From positions 1 to 64,000 of the forward strand of contig NOKP01000006.1 of NCBI GenBank assembly GCA_002682825.1: a stretch of DNA of 64,000 nt, read 5' to 3'. Positions 33,573-44,479 of the stretch are shown one piece after another (within the stretch, counting starts at the first letter, position 1; the number at the start of each line of letters is the position of its first letter). Position numbers and translations under genes: made by a program. Below the pieces are notes generated by a model. That model saw only the letters and a program-made list of their open reading frames with translations. It was not told the DNA's origin and searched no databases. The DNA comes from Neonectria sp. B-13. Lineage: Eukaryota; Ascomycota; Sordariomycetes; Hypocreales; Nectriaceae.

Positions 33573-35975
33573 TCATCCACAATCCACTCCCAAAGTATCC
33601 ATGCTGTTTTGCGTGCCTGAAAGTCCTTCAGTACCAGATAAATCAAAGTTGGCTGCTGTGTAGTCCACGTCGAAATTGAGCCACAACGGCGTGGGCATGT
33701 TCACCGGGCCGCCGCTCGATTCCCTTGAACTGTCACACATGGCGCCGTAGTCGACGATTGACCAGAGACTCGCTTCCACCTCCGGGTCGATGTCGAAAGA
33801 TGCATGCGGGTCGATCATGTTCTCGAAAGCCAGTGCATGAGCATCAAATGCGACGAGCTGATTGTGCTGTGCCTCGGATTAGCTCCTGTCGTGGTGACAG
33901 GTGACAACTTTACCATTTTTGCAGCATGGTCCCAAAAGGCACTCATGTCTTTCAGAGTCTGGAAGCATTGTTGACAGGCTTCAAGCAGTTGCGAGGACGC
34001 AGCCTGTCCCTTGCTCTGCCCACCGTGGATGAATAGCGAAAGCACGCTGCCGGCAAGACAGGTAGAATAGGCGTAAAACGACGCCTCGACGTGGCAGCCT
34101 GCGCTCCGAGCTTCATTTAACCATGCCGGTAGTTTCGAGGCGTGGTCTCGACAAGTGTCGAAGGCTCTCGCTAGGAAGCTGGGCGGTGCTTTGGATTTTA
34201 GTTTCCGCAGCCGCAGAGTCAGGAGGAATGGATGGTTCAGGAGGCAGTGGCACAGGTGGAAGACCACTCGGGCGAAGATGGCATGTCCCACGGTCTGGTG
34301 ATCCAGTGATCCATCGGCTAGTCTGTTATTGTCGATGATTTCGTTGGCCGTTAGATCGTCCACTTGCAAATGCTGCTCGATCAGCAGCAAAAACGAGTTG
34401 ATTGCCGCAAACTCGGATCTCGAATCCCACGGCAGCGAGTCGTCCGTGTCGCGCTCATGAAGCACGTAACGGGCGCAACGGCCCAAAGCCGACGCAACGA
34501 GAATTGCGAGAGAGAAGTGTCCTCGGATCTCGCCGAGGTCGGTGTCCCAGTTCAGAAGCTGATGAAGCGTTGCGGTTCGCTTCCAGATTCCTGCCCGGAA
34601 CACTTCCTCTTCGGCTGGCATCTGAACGTTGCAGTCGTCGTCGGCGATGGCTGGAGGACGGGCTTTGCCACAGGACACAAGCTTGTCCAGGAGGTAGACC
34701 GACCAGAATACTCGTCTTTGCTCCTCTTGCTCGACGACTGGGAGGAGGGGACTTGGCTCTTTCATTAATTGCAGATCCTGTGCAATTCTCACTGCCAGGC
34801 CAATCTTTAACCATCCAGAACTTGTCCGGCCGGCTGTGAAGTCAATAATGGCCAGGAGGTTGGTCGTTTGCGCAACATGGAGGTTTGGACAGTTTTCCAC
34901 CGTCAGGTGATCAGTAAGAACGCACAACCAGGCCTGCCGTGCGTATACTTCCATAGCCTCGTGTGTTTGTTCCTGGAAGAATTTGTGGTTGGAGAATCTA
35001 ACCGAGGACGCAAGAACCGCGAAGATCAGGCACTTTGGGAGGAGCATAAAGCTGAGCAGCTGTCGGAAATGCTCCTCTTGGAAGTATGCGTAAGGCTGGT
35101 TGTGGACGTGGAGGAAGTATGTGTCGACGAGATGCTGGACGACCGGATCAGGTGGCAGGGTGCTGAAAGGACTGGATCGCTGTAAGCTGCGAGAGTCAGA
35201 AACAGACATGTTCACTGGCACTCACGATGTATCCGACTCAGCCAGGTTTGGGGGCGAAGGCATGTGTGGTTGGGCTTTAGGGCTCGAGCTGTACTCTGGA
35301 GCTGCGGTTTGCTGCTCTTGAGAAGCAGCAGCATCGTCGTCGGGCAGCTGTTGATGCATCTGATCACTCTTTCTTCGCGCAACAAGGTCAGCACCTCGAC
35401 AGCAAAAGCCGTCTTCAGCTTCATGGCAACCTACTTTGGTTCTTGGGCTCCTTGCTCACTCAACCAAGCTAGTTGAGCTTCAACTGTGCTGAGTCGCCGG
35501 AACAGGTCCGTCTATTTTACACATGTCAGTTCTCGCATCGTAGATGGACAGCATGTCTGTCTGGTTCGAGGGAGGCAATGGAGGTCGTACATCTCCAAAC
35601 CCGGGCGGGAATGCGGCGAGCGGGTGGGCGGCCATGATCGTCGAGTAAGCTTCATAGTGACACGAGCGGTTGACGCGCCGGCAGTTGATGCATTTTGGAC
35701 GGTGTCCAGAGCATTTCGTCTTTCGTTGTCTACAGAAGGGTAGTCGCGTCAGTGTCATTCATGTTGGGAGTGCTTAGTGCGAGAGGCGATGCAAAGGACG
35801 TTGTCGCGAGAATTGGAACAGGTAGCATATGCGACGGATGGATCGAGATAATACCATATCAGCGATGAACTTACCGACAGCTGGTGCAGGCTTGTCGAAT
35901 GCGCCGGATGCCTCCCGAAACCGTCGGCGCATGCGCCCTGGTTCGCGGACTCGACTCGGTCGATATAGAAGTCAT
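33573..35975 (-). CDS. Zn2Cys6 transcription factor with fungal-specific regulatory domain
   Basis: Exon 1 (35975-35875, MTSISTE...) and exon 2 (35729-35591) join to form the binuclear cluster CTSCRQRKTKC SGHRPKC INC...C (C-x2-C-x6-C-x6-C-x2-C-x6-C). After a 79-nt intron, exon 3 (35511-35435) gives a coiled-coil linker DLFRRLSTVEAQLAWLSEQ. One or more linker exons rich in Gln/Ala follow (not resolved, about 35370-35227). The large exon ending near 33896 carries the fungal_trans domain (VDTYFLHVHNQPY, GRTSSGWLKIGLAVRIAQDL, EEQRRVFWSVYLLDKLVSCG). The last exon ends at 33573 with an acidic, aromatic tail, a possible activation region. Lying within the cluster, it is the obvious candidate to bind the CGG-N-CCG sites upstream of its neighbours. 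It has no such site that I can see in its own promoter. Confidence 0.82.
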
Positions 35976-36673
35976 GGCTTCAGCGCGCACGAGTCGCACC
36001 TCCTTATTTTCGACGCGACAAGGTAATTGACTGGCGGCAGGCGAATCTGCAATCACTGAAGGAGCGTCGTCGCAGAGTGAGGAGAAGGTTTTTAGCTTGG
36101 AACCCGACGGCACTGGAGAGCAAGGTGGGCAACGTCCGATGGCCACGAGCGGGGTCGGCTCCTTTCGTCCTGGTCTGGGCCCTTGACGTTGCGGGGGTGG
36201 AAACCTGGGGCAATGCGGAGGCGGGGATGGCCACCTTTGTCTCTTCAGGAATAGTCAGTTTGCGTGTGTGGTATCTGGCTTCGAGGACTGTGGTCCGGCC
36301 GTTTCTCGATAAAAAGGCCATGGCCGGCTTGTTGGAGGAGGCATACCAACAACGAGTCCAAGTCCTGGCTCGGAGAAAGGGAATGTTTGTCACTCTCATC
36401 CCACAGGCTATTTCACAGCAGTCAACCTCGATCCGTTCCTTTCCGTACCTCTGGTCCTGTACATGTGAGACTCATGCTTCTTGGCATCGACGCAAATGAC
36501 TCGACACGGCGGACTCTCCCCCTCCCAGCATTTGATCGACATCAACAATTGGTTACTTGAGAATTTCCAACAAAGGGTCCAACGATGAGCACTTCTCTTT
36601 CTATTGCCGAGGCATCCACAAATGCCTCGAGCTCTAGCATACAATTGAGTCAGGAGAAAGACAATACTCCGCC
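35976..36673. other. Intergenic between regulator start and acyl-CoA synthetase end
   Basis: About 700 bp. Open frames on both strands (36004-36399 minus, 36077-36499 plus) have no domain or start context. The minus one could be an upstream exon of the regulator, but I see no evidence for it. It probably holds the regulator's promoter. Confidence 0.35.
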
Positions 36674-38662
36674 TCAAAGCTTTGGTCTGACTCTCTTGAG
36701 GAGATCGTTCCCAAGCGCACGAATCAAATGTTTCTGGTACTTCCCGCTCCCCGTCTTTGGAAGCTCGTTTCCAACCTCCTCGTCGCCCAGCCAGAAGATA
36801 TGCTGAGGTGACTTGACCCGGCCAAGATGCTCGCTCACCCAGCCGCGCACATCGTCATCAGACGGCCGTCTCGCATTGTCGCTGGAGGCTTTTAGAAAAC
36901 AGGAAACAACCTCTCCGTACTTGTAATCTGCAAGGCCGACAACGCATGCCTCGGTGATGCTGGGGTGTGAAAGCAAGCGGTTCTCGATGTCGGTCGGTGT
37001 GATATTTTCGCCTCCTTTATCAAAGTTGTCAGTAATGGCTATGTGTCATGAGCACCTGGCATGCATACCGCGGATGATGATGTCCTTGATACGGCCCGTG
37101 ATGCGACAATATCCTTCCGAGTCAATGAACCCTTCGTCTCCCGTATGCATCCAGAGCACCCCGTTTTCGTCTCGCTTCATCACTTCCTGCGTCTTGGCCT
37201 GGTCATTCCAGTAGCCCTTTTGCAAGGCAAATCCACTTGTACAGAGCTCGCCGCGCGTACCGATAGGAACAATGTCTCCATTGACATCAATGATCTTGGC
37301 AGCTGTATGAGGGAAGACCTGCCCGATGGAGTTGTGCATCTTCTCTTCCGTGTCGTCCAGCGAGGTGATAAAGGTCACCGGACTAGTCTCAGTCATTCCG
37401 TAGGCAATCAGCATCCCTCTAATATTCATCCGCTTTCGAAGGCTCTCCATGAGGACTTTGGGCACTGGAGAACTAGCCGCCAGGCCAGTCCTCAACGTGT
37501 CGATCCTCACGGGTGCCTTTTCCAGAACGTCTAGTTCGGATATGAACATGGTGGGCACTCCGAGCAGCGCAGTTGCTTTCTCGCAAACCACGGCATCGAT
37601 GGTTTTCTGCGCGTCGAAGTTATCGGATGGGAATACGACGGTGCTTCCGTAGCAGAATGATGCCAAGAAATCCATTACGAGTCCAAAGCAGTGGAAGAGC
37701 GGTGGTGGGCAGCATACCACGTCTTCTTTAGTCAGTCGCATGGCATGTCCTACGAATCTTGCATTATTGACCAGGTTTCTGAACAGGCTCTTCGTTAGCT
37801 AGCTGCTCATCTGGGGGCTGAATGCGCGTGCATGTGTGTGAGAGAGGCGGCTTTTGGTAATCCCGTCGTTCCTGAAAAATCCATGAGACGCTGTTATTCA
37901 ACTTGCCAGCATGTCGAGCTTCTTACCTGAGGTGAATTGCAAGTTGAGCACATCCGATGGAACGACCCGACACTCAGCCTGTCTCAGCGCAGCGTCATTC
38001 ATGAATATCGAATGTGAATTTCCAACGAACGCGTTATACGACTGAACTTCTACACCCGTTCTGGGCTTGGCAAGTGTGTCTCCGATAATAACAAGCCGTT
38101 TGAGATGTGACTTATCAGTGGCCATGTGCAATAGCTTTTCGATGTGTCCTTCGAGAGACCGTGTTCCGATCGTAGAAGCTACAAAGACCAGCTTGCAATC
38201 TAACATGTGTCGGTATTTCTAGCCCAGGTGAACTGAGCTGTGATACTTACTAACGTGGGCCACTGCCGCCTGGAGCTCATCAGGGGAAAATGTATTGTTG
38301 ATCACAACAACGGGACAGCCGATGCGCGATCCACCGAGGAAGACGTCAATATACTGGGCGCAGTTCCCGGCCATGATCCCTACGCATTCTCCATGGCGCG
38401 TGCCCATCTCAAGCATGGCCTTTGCCATCAGCTTGCTGCGATCGGCAAGATCTTGGTAGGACAGACGAGTTGACTGCCATGGTGCGGAAACAGCGCATCG
38501 ACTTCCAAACGCCCTGGCTTGCTCTTCGATGAGTGACCCTAAAGTCCTGGTGAAGAGGGCCGGCTCAATCGGGCCGGAGACCAGTGACAGCTGCTTGTTG
38601 GCTTCATCGACAGAGTTCGTGGGCTGAGAAGCGCCAGCATCAGACGGGGCTGCGGATGTCAT
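36674..38662 (-). CDS. Acyl-CoA synthetase (AMP-binding, ANL superfamily)
   Basis: Five exons (38662-38251, 38199-37927, 37871-37832, 37778-37069, 37014-36674) give 591 residues. Core motifs: P-loop SGTTGLPKAA split by introns, YGMTETSP (A5), MHTGDEG (A7), GRIKDIIIRGGENI (A8) and the catalytic Lys in LPKTGSGKYQK (A10). It activates a carboxylic acid via an acyl-adenylate to its CoA thioester. Within this cluster geranic acid is an inferred substrate; medium-chain or aryl acids are alternatives. The short third exon is followed by an intron with no GT donor; a GC-AG intron (37831-37779, 53 nt) restores the frame and keeps THINLVNNARFVG. The C-terminus is -PKL, a non-canonical peroxisomal signal at best. 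CGGWCCG sites lie about 145-225 bp upstream. Confidence 0.85.
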
Positions 38663-38805
38663 GGTCGAAGAAAAGAGGTCGAAATGTTGTGTCAGTCACT
38701 CCTGGACGATTCAGCACAGAAGGTCTAAGCATATTAATCTCCATCTTCCCATTCGCTCCCGACACGGTGCCCCGGAATAAGCTCTTCAGGTACCGTCCGG
38801 TTGAT

Positions 38806-38888
38806 CGGACCGGGCGTCTCCACCAAGTCCGAGAGCCGCCCAACCGCCCCAAACAGCCCCATGGAGTACCATCGGCAAGGCCGGTCCG
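38806..38888. promoter_or_regulatory. Two CGGWCCG sites in the divergent ACS / P1B-ATPase promoter
   Basis: CGGACCG lies at 38806-38812 and CGGTCCG at 38882-38888, inside the 348-bp region shared by the acyl-CoA synthetase (minus) and the copper-type ATPase (plus). A near match ccgtccgg precedes the first. The sites could serve either gene. Confidence 0.5.
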
Positions 38889-39010
38889 GCTGGGGAGCGG
38901 GGGATCCAACCCACGTGCAACCCTGCTGTACTCCTCAGCTGTCTCCGTACTAGGACCCTCGTGATGCCCCATCGCCAACTGATGCGCAACTCATTTCATA
39001 CACGCCCAGA

Positions 39011-41777
39011 ATGGCCTGCTGCTACATCGCTGCGTTCTGTATCAGCCAGTTGGTCAAGGCCTGCCAATTCCTCGATCTCGACAACACGATCCGGTACAAC
39101 GAGGGCGGCTCGACGGATGTACAATATGACAAAGGGCAACCGGAAGCGTCTACCTCCGACGGTGCGCAGGCATACCTAGTCCTCTCCCTGTCGGGGCTCA
39201 CCTGCTCTGCATGCTCAAGCTCCGTCGAGTCGGCGTTGGAGAAGCACCCAGACGTGGACAGCGCACGAGTATCCCTGCAGCTACAGCAAGCGACAGTGAT
39301 TGGAAAGACCTCCAGCCTCGACAGAGAGTCCGTTAGGAGAGCCGTGCTTGATCTGGGGTACGGGGCAGACCTTGGGCCTCGCTCGCCAAAGGAAATCATT
39401 GATGTCCTCAGGTCGAAAGAAGACATCGCGCGGCTCAAGTCCAGTTTATCTTCGCTCACCCAATGCGCCAGCATCATCCAGGCATCGGGCCTCCTGCTAT
39501 CCAAGAGTGGCAAAAGCTGGCTACCTTCAGGTGTGCTATTCCTGGTTCACGTCTTCTGCGCATCGCTCGCCTTGTTCGCTCAGTATCGCTACATTGCGTG
39601 GATCCACGTCGATGGCTGGAAATGGCTCCGCGGAGGACAGCCAAACATGAACACGTTGATATCCTTATCCATCTCGCTAGGTTCGGTCGTCTCGATAGTT
39701 GACTTGTTGGCTCGAGGCCCTCTCAAGTCAACTCCATACTACAGCACAGTTATTGGTCTTGCTCTGGTCGTTGTCTCTGGAAGGTATCTCGAGACAATGT
39801 CGCGACGAGCTGCCTCGGAGGACTTGATCAGAGTGTACAAGCCACTCCTCGAGACCAAATACACGAAACTCCACTTCACAGGAAAGGTATGGTGTGGGTT
39901 TGCTGAACCTTCTGGTGACCAACGCGGCTAATCATCATCAGCTTGTTCCACAGAGCTTCTTGAGACCCTCGGACGAAATCATCATCGAGCCATACTCGAC
40001 CATTCCATGCGACTGCTATGTTACGCTCGGGTCGTCTTTGGTCAATCAAGCTATCGTGACAGGCGAGTCCATGCCGGTCAAGAAAACCGTTGGCGATTTC
40101 CTTCTCGGTGGTACCCTCAACCTGGGTCATGAACTCGTTTGTGTCGTCCACAAGGAACAAGGAAACTCGTTCTACTCGCAACTCGTTCAGAGCGCTGCCG
40201 AAGCCTCAGGATCCAAGATTGATGAGTACCAGTATCTGGATGTAATCATGAAGTATTTCGTCCTGTGCGTAGTTCTCTTAGCCGCTGTGGTTCCATGGAG
40301 GAATGCATACTGGTCTCTCAGCTCTTTGGATACTTACGACGTCTTCCGTCTCGCTATTACTCGGTCCATGACAATTCTGACCTGCGCATGTCCTTGTGCT
40401 TTGGGTTTAGCGGTACCTTCTGCAGTCGTTGCAGCTACCAGTAAGCAATGCCAATATCATTCAGGTTAGAATCCTGGACAAGCTAATACTCCCTTTAGAT
40501 GTTGCTAGCCAGAAAGGCATACTCATCACCAAGGGCTTCTCAACCATCCAAAAGCTTTGCGATACTCGAACCATCATTTTCGACAAGACCGGGACCCTGA
40601 CGCGAGCAACACTAGATGTCTCTAGCTTCGAGACATCAGGTATGTGGACGGCAAACGTCCAAGAGTTCTGGACCTGTGTCTGCGCGGTGGAGGAGCACAG
40701 TGTCACGGCCCATCCGATCAGCAGAGCCATTTTCTCAGCTGGGGCCATGCACCTACAAAGCCAATGGCTGGAGCGGAAGGCACTTGTTCAAACACAAGGT
40801 GTGATTAGCGAGCCCGGCAAGGGAATCTCAGGGGATGTCTCTATAGAGCATCGACCTTGGCGACATGTTACCATTGGGAGTCGAAGGTACTTACGAGCTT
40901 CTGGAGTATCTGGTCTTCCCATGACACCTCAACAAGATGACCATGGAGGCATAGTCATCTATGTTGCTATCGACAGTCAGTTTGCCGGGACTCTCTTGAT
41001 CACGGTAAATCTTTCAGGAGCTACCATGGATATTGGCTAACATCAGGTAGGATGCCATAAGAGAAGACGCAAAGATCACCATTCAACAGCTCACAGCAAT
41101 GGGATATAAAAACAGCTTGGTGCGCAAACTCCATTACAGACGCAAAAACAGTACCGCTAACAGTTACATAGCTCACTGGAGATGTTGCGTCCTCGGCCCA
41201 CCGAGTATCTCGGCTGATCAACATTCCCGTACTTGGATCCGAAGCTACGCCTCAGGATAAACTCGGCTTCGTCACAAGGCTGCAAAAGGATGGCCAAGTT
41301 GTCACCATGGTAAGTATCACGCGGAGAAATCTCACCTGAAAGGCCATACTAACAGCACCTGGAGGTCGGCGATGGTCTAAACGATGCCCCAAGCCTGTCC
41401 GCAGCTGATGTTGGCATCGCTCTTTACCACGAAGCAGCGACTCCAACCGTCGGAGCATCGGTGATCATCCTTAACTCAGGCCTGGACTCAATACCGATAC
41501 TGCTCAAAATCGCCAAGCATACCGTACGCCAAGTTCGGTTCAATCTAGCGTGGGTTTTTGGATACAACTGCCTGGCGCTTGGCATGGCTACTGGCTTCAC
41601 TCACCCTTTTGGTATTGTCTTGACTCCGTAAGAAACAAACATCCCCTAAAATATGAGGCAATATTGATCTAATTTGCGCATAGGCCGCTTGCAGCCGCAC
41701 TCATGTCGGTGTCTTCGATCTTGATCACTGTGAATGGCCTCAGGTTACGGAGTACACTGGCTGCTTTGGAAAGCTAG
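39011..41777 (+). CDS. Copper-type P1B ATPase (heavy-metal exporter)
   Basis: Seven exons (39011-39886, 39942-40440, 40499-41004, 41051-41119, 41172-41309, 41356-41627, 41684-41777) join in frame to 817 residues. One N-terminal metal-binding domain has GLTCSAC instead of the usual GMTCxxC. The catalytic core is complete: VTGESMPVKK, the metal-channel CPC in CACPCALGLAVPSA, the phosphorylation motif DKTGTLT, the His-Pro motif AHPISRAI and the hinge GDGLNDAPS. Seven hydrophobic helices are obvious; eight is usual, so the first pair deserves a topology check. Monovalent copper is the expected ion because of CPC. It is shorter than multi-domain fungal exporters. It shares its promoter with the acyl-CoA synthetase, but its chemistry does not obviously belong to that pathway. 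Confidence 0.88.
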
Positions 41778-42640
41778 GAAGCATACTGTAGACAGTCTTG
41801 TTTGACAGTGATGAGACATTGCCATGGCAAGCAGATCCAAGCCCGCGTTGATTCAGGAGTCCTCCAAGTTCCACGCTACAGGGAGATACTGAATATTAAA
41901 TTGACTACAATTCATTTCCCTCCCGGTTTAACTGTTCACCCTGCATAGAGCCCTGCATTTGGCAGTTCTTGTTTGAATTAGCCGCCTATATGGTGTGAGA
42001 GCCCATTGATCAGGACTTGACTCATGAAAAGGACTCGTCAAGGAAAGTTTTAGGATATACACGCGGTCTTAGTTTACTGCAAGTCCTTCAAGTTTCCCTT
42101 CACGCCTCTATTCATCTAAGAGATCTATATATATATTAATACTCAATAGATAACTTATTTAATTAGATAATATCTATAATATTAATGAGACTAGCTTTAT
42201 AATGAGCATGATTATAAGTAGAATAGTTGTTATAAGCATAGTGTGTTAGTGGATTTGCACATCTGGTGTTTAATGCTAGCAGGGGTAGTCCCAATTAGCT
42301 GCGCCTACTTAAGGGACTGTAACAGCTACTTATTAGCCAAAATCATCCCTTCCTCTTTTATAAATTTTATCACTTGCTTAAGCTGTCTTTATACTATCTT
42401 ATTTTCTATTATAATATGCGCTACTACTACTATCGATTTTAACATTCTTAACTATCTTTAACTACTGCTAGATTCTCCTTCCTTTAATCGTCCTTAAAGT
42501 CTTGAAATTATCCTCCTACCTTCTCTTAGGCCTCTGCAATTGCTGTTTCTTCCCTCTCAATCTGACTCTGCTAAGATAGCATTTTCCTAGGTGGTGTCTT
42601 TACACTGAAGTGCGCATCCCACCAACAAAATAGATAGGCA
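41778..42640. other. Transition into TA-rich repeat
   Basis: After about 150 bp of normal 3' flank the composition becomes TA-rich. The part at 42290-42470 is homologous to 58725-58900 (see repeat entry). There is no gene; the 72-codon open frame at 42243-42461 is part of the repeat. Confidence 0.45.
42290..42470. repeat. Dispersed repeat, RIP-mutated copy (partner at 58725-58900)
   Basis: Shares gctgcgcct, ccacttattggcc / ctacttattagcc, a block of catc followed by cttcctctt and aattttatcacttg, then agctgtc/ggctgtc, in the same order as 58725-58900. The copy here has many C-to-T changes; the other keeps the Cs. It lies just upstream of the transposase relic and may be part of that element. 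Confidence 0.5.
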
Positions 42641-43700
42641 TAGAAAGCTAAAATTAGTGCAGCCTGGAAACCGGGAATGGATTACAGTCATTCAGGCGAT
42701 TAATACAGATAGCCAAGCGATCTAGCTATTCATCATTAATGCAGACTAATATCACCTCACTAACTAGTATTAAGAAAGCAACCTCCTGGGCGATTAGGCT
42801 ATTATAATAACCTAAAATAGCTGGACTGATAATAAGACTAGTCTCGAGTGGCTAAAGCATTTTGACCAGTATACAGCCAAGTGATTAAATAGTTACTATT
42901 ATCTTCTGATCTTTAATAGCTATGAAAGTTACTACTCAATTAACTTTAAGAGATATTATAAGGAAAATAAGATTATTAGGCTTTATATACTGCCTTATTT
43001 ATCTTATCTACTTTAGCCCCTTGATATTAGGTGCTTTAGCGTGCTTAAGAACGCTTACAGTTAAGAAATAGAGCATCAAATTAGATGCTCTATAACTTAC
43101 ATTTTAAAGACTAAGTTCTTTCTAGCCTTCCATACTACATTTCAGGCCACTATAATAGAAATAAATATCAAGTCAGCCTTCAGAGGAGCTAGGCTTATTC
43201 CTCTTGACCTAGAAAGTGTAGTCTCAAAGCTTAATGTGCAGCTATGGACTCCAACGCCGGCTGAGGGAGTGGCTGAACCCTCGACCCCTTAGGTCTTAAA
43301 GACCCTAAAGACTATGCTTGAGGCTGGGTCTTAGTCTGAATACCTAAAAATACAGATAAGAAGGCATTATAGTAGCTCTCTAGAGTTAATTATAGAAGCT
43401 ATGAAGTCTCTTGAGAAGGGAACTAAGGCAAATATATATAAGCTTGCCTTACTAAAGGCTAGAGTTAAAGACCTTGAACAGGCGAATAAGATACTAAGCC
43501 GGCGCCGAAGGGCAAAAAAGACTAGATTATAGAAAAGAGGGGTACTAACAGTAGAGGAAGGAAGGCAAACAATTAATTAGATGGATATTGATGTGCAGGT
43601 AGTGGCTAAATCATCAAGAAGTAGTGGTCAAGGAAGGTCAGCATGACTAGGGGTTTAGTATTATAGTATCTATAGTAAGGCTAGTTATAATATAAGAACT
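42640..43700 (+). mobile_element. RIP-degraded pogo/Fot-like DDE transposase relic
   Basis: Read on the plus strand with stops ignored, pieces correspond to the DDE domain of fungal pogo-type (Tc1/mariner superfamily) transposases: WITVIQAIN, a FII-AD-YHLTN segment, ESNLLGD, then GLIIRLVSSG. The C-terminal text RGARLIPLDLESVVSKLNVQL, with TPTPAEGVAEPST after it, and a charged coiled-coil-like tail follow. Numerous TAG/TAA stops sit where CAG/CAA/TGG would be expected, so the copy is dead. Its insertion or its surroundings cut off the Zn2Cys6 gene that starts at 44042. Terminal repeats could not be fixed. Confidence 0.55.
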
Positions 43701-43757
43701 TGTTAAGTAGTGATTGAGATGTCTGGGGAAGAGTAGTTATATTAAGTTTATAAGTAT

Positions 43758-44042
43758 TTAAGATATTATTATATATTTATTTAATAGAGAGTCTATAAAG
43801 ATGTATATAGTCCCACCGCTAACCAGTTCAGGCGATAGTTGTTCAGTTAGCTGGCTGAGATCTGTTAACGCCGATCCTCTAGATGGTCGCGGATGCTTCC
43901 CACGTCTCGATTGCCGTACTGCGCAATGAATGTCGGCCGTTGCGCAGTTGGTGCACGGGATAGGCTCGGTTACATCACATTTGACGCTCCTGGCATTGCA
44001 GGAAAGACAGGCTTGTCGAGCCCGTTTGCGTTGATGCACCAT
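43758..44042 (-). pseudogene. Zn2Cys6 transcription factor, truncated after the DNA-binding domain
   Basis: From ATG 44042 (minus, MVHQRKRARQ) the frame encodes ACLSCNARSVKCDV, PIPCTNCATADIHC, a complete six-cysteine binuclear cluster, and a basic RRGKHPRPSRG tail. It then runs into TA-rich repeat at about 43810 and stops at 43758. The regulatory domain is missing. The pattern resembles fungal regulators of nitrogen/carbon catabolism, but the fragment is too short to place. The gene was probably intact before the TA-rich insertion at its 3' side. A short DNA-binding protein without activation domain could in theory still be made. Confidence 0.6.
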
Positions 44043-44479
44043 AGCCGTGCGTGAGACGTGGCACAATGCAGGCCCGCATCGGCAATCCCGTGTATTTGGA
44101 CACAAAACCGCCAGGTGTTCTTGATCAGCAATTGAGCCCAAGCCAACAATATGTGGTGGTTAAGGGAGAAATGGATCATCGTACCCACACGGTCATAAGT
44201 AGCCGATATTGTGGCAAGGGATACGTAAGACGCTTTTGTATAGCCGAACTGACTTGTTGTCGCCGAAGCGGGGAAGTGGAGCGAGCGTACAGGACTGTAG
44301 AGTCCCGACAGACCAATTATAACCCATGGCCAACTCGCGATAGCCGACCTAGTTTGCTTTGCTTTTGTAACCGTAGGTAGCCATGAAAGGCGACGAGTAG
44401 GGTACTCACTATAACAATGCCATTGGTAAACAAAGTTGATCGAAACCCCTTCATTTCGAAAGTCCTCAGAGCAAAGGAC

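Noticed and set aside
34123..34839. Plus-strand open frames of 70-145 codons
   Set aside because: Shadows of the large exon of the Zn2Cys6 regulator on the opposite strand.
36004..36499. Overlapping open frames of 130-140 codons on both strands upstream of the Zn2Cys6 gene
   Set aside because: Neither shows a domain. The regulator has a good ATG at 35975 without them.
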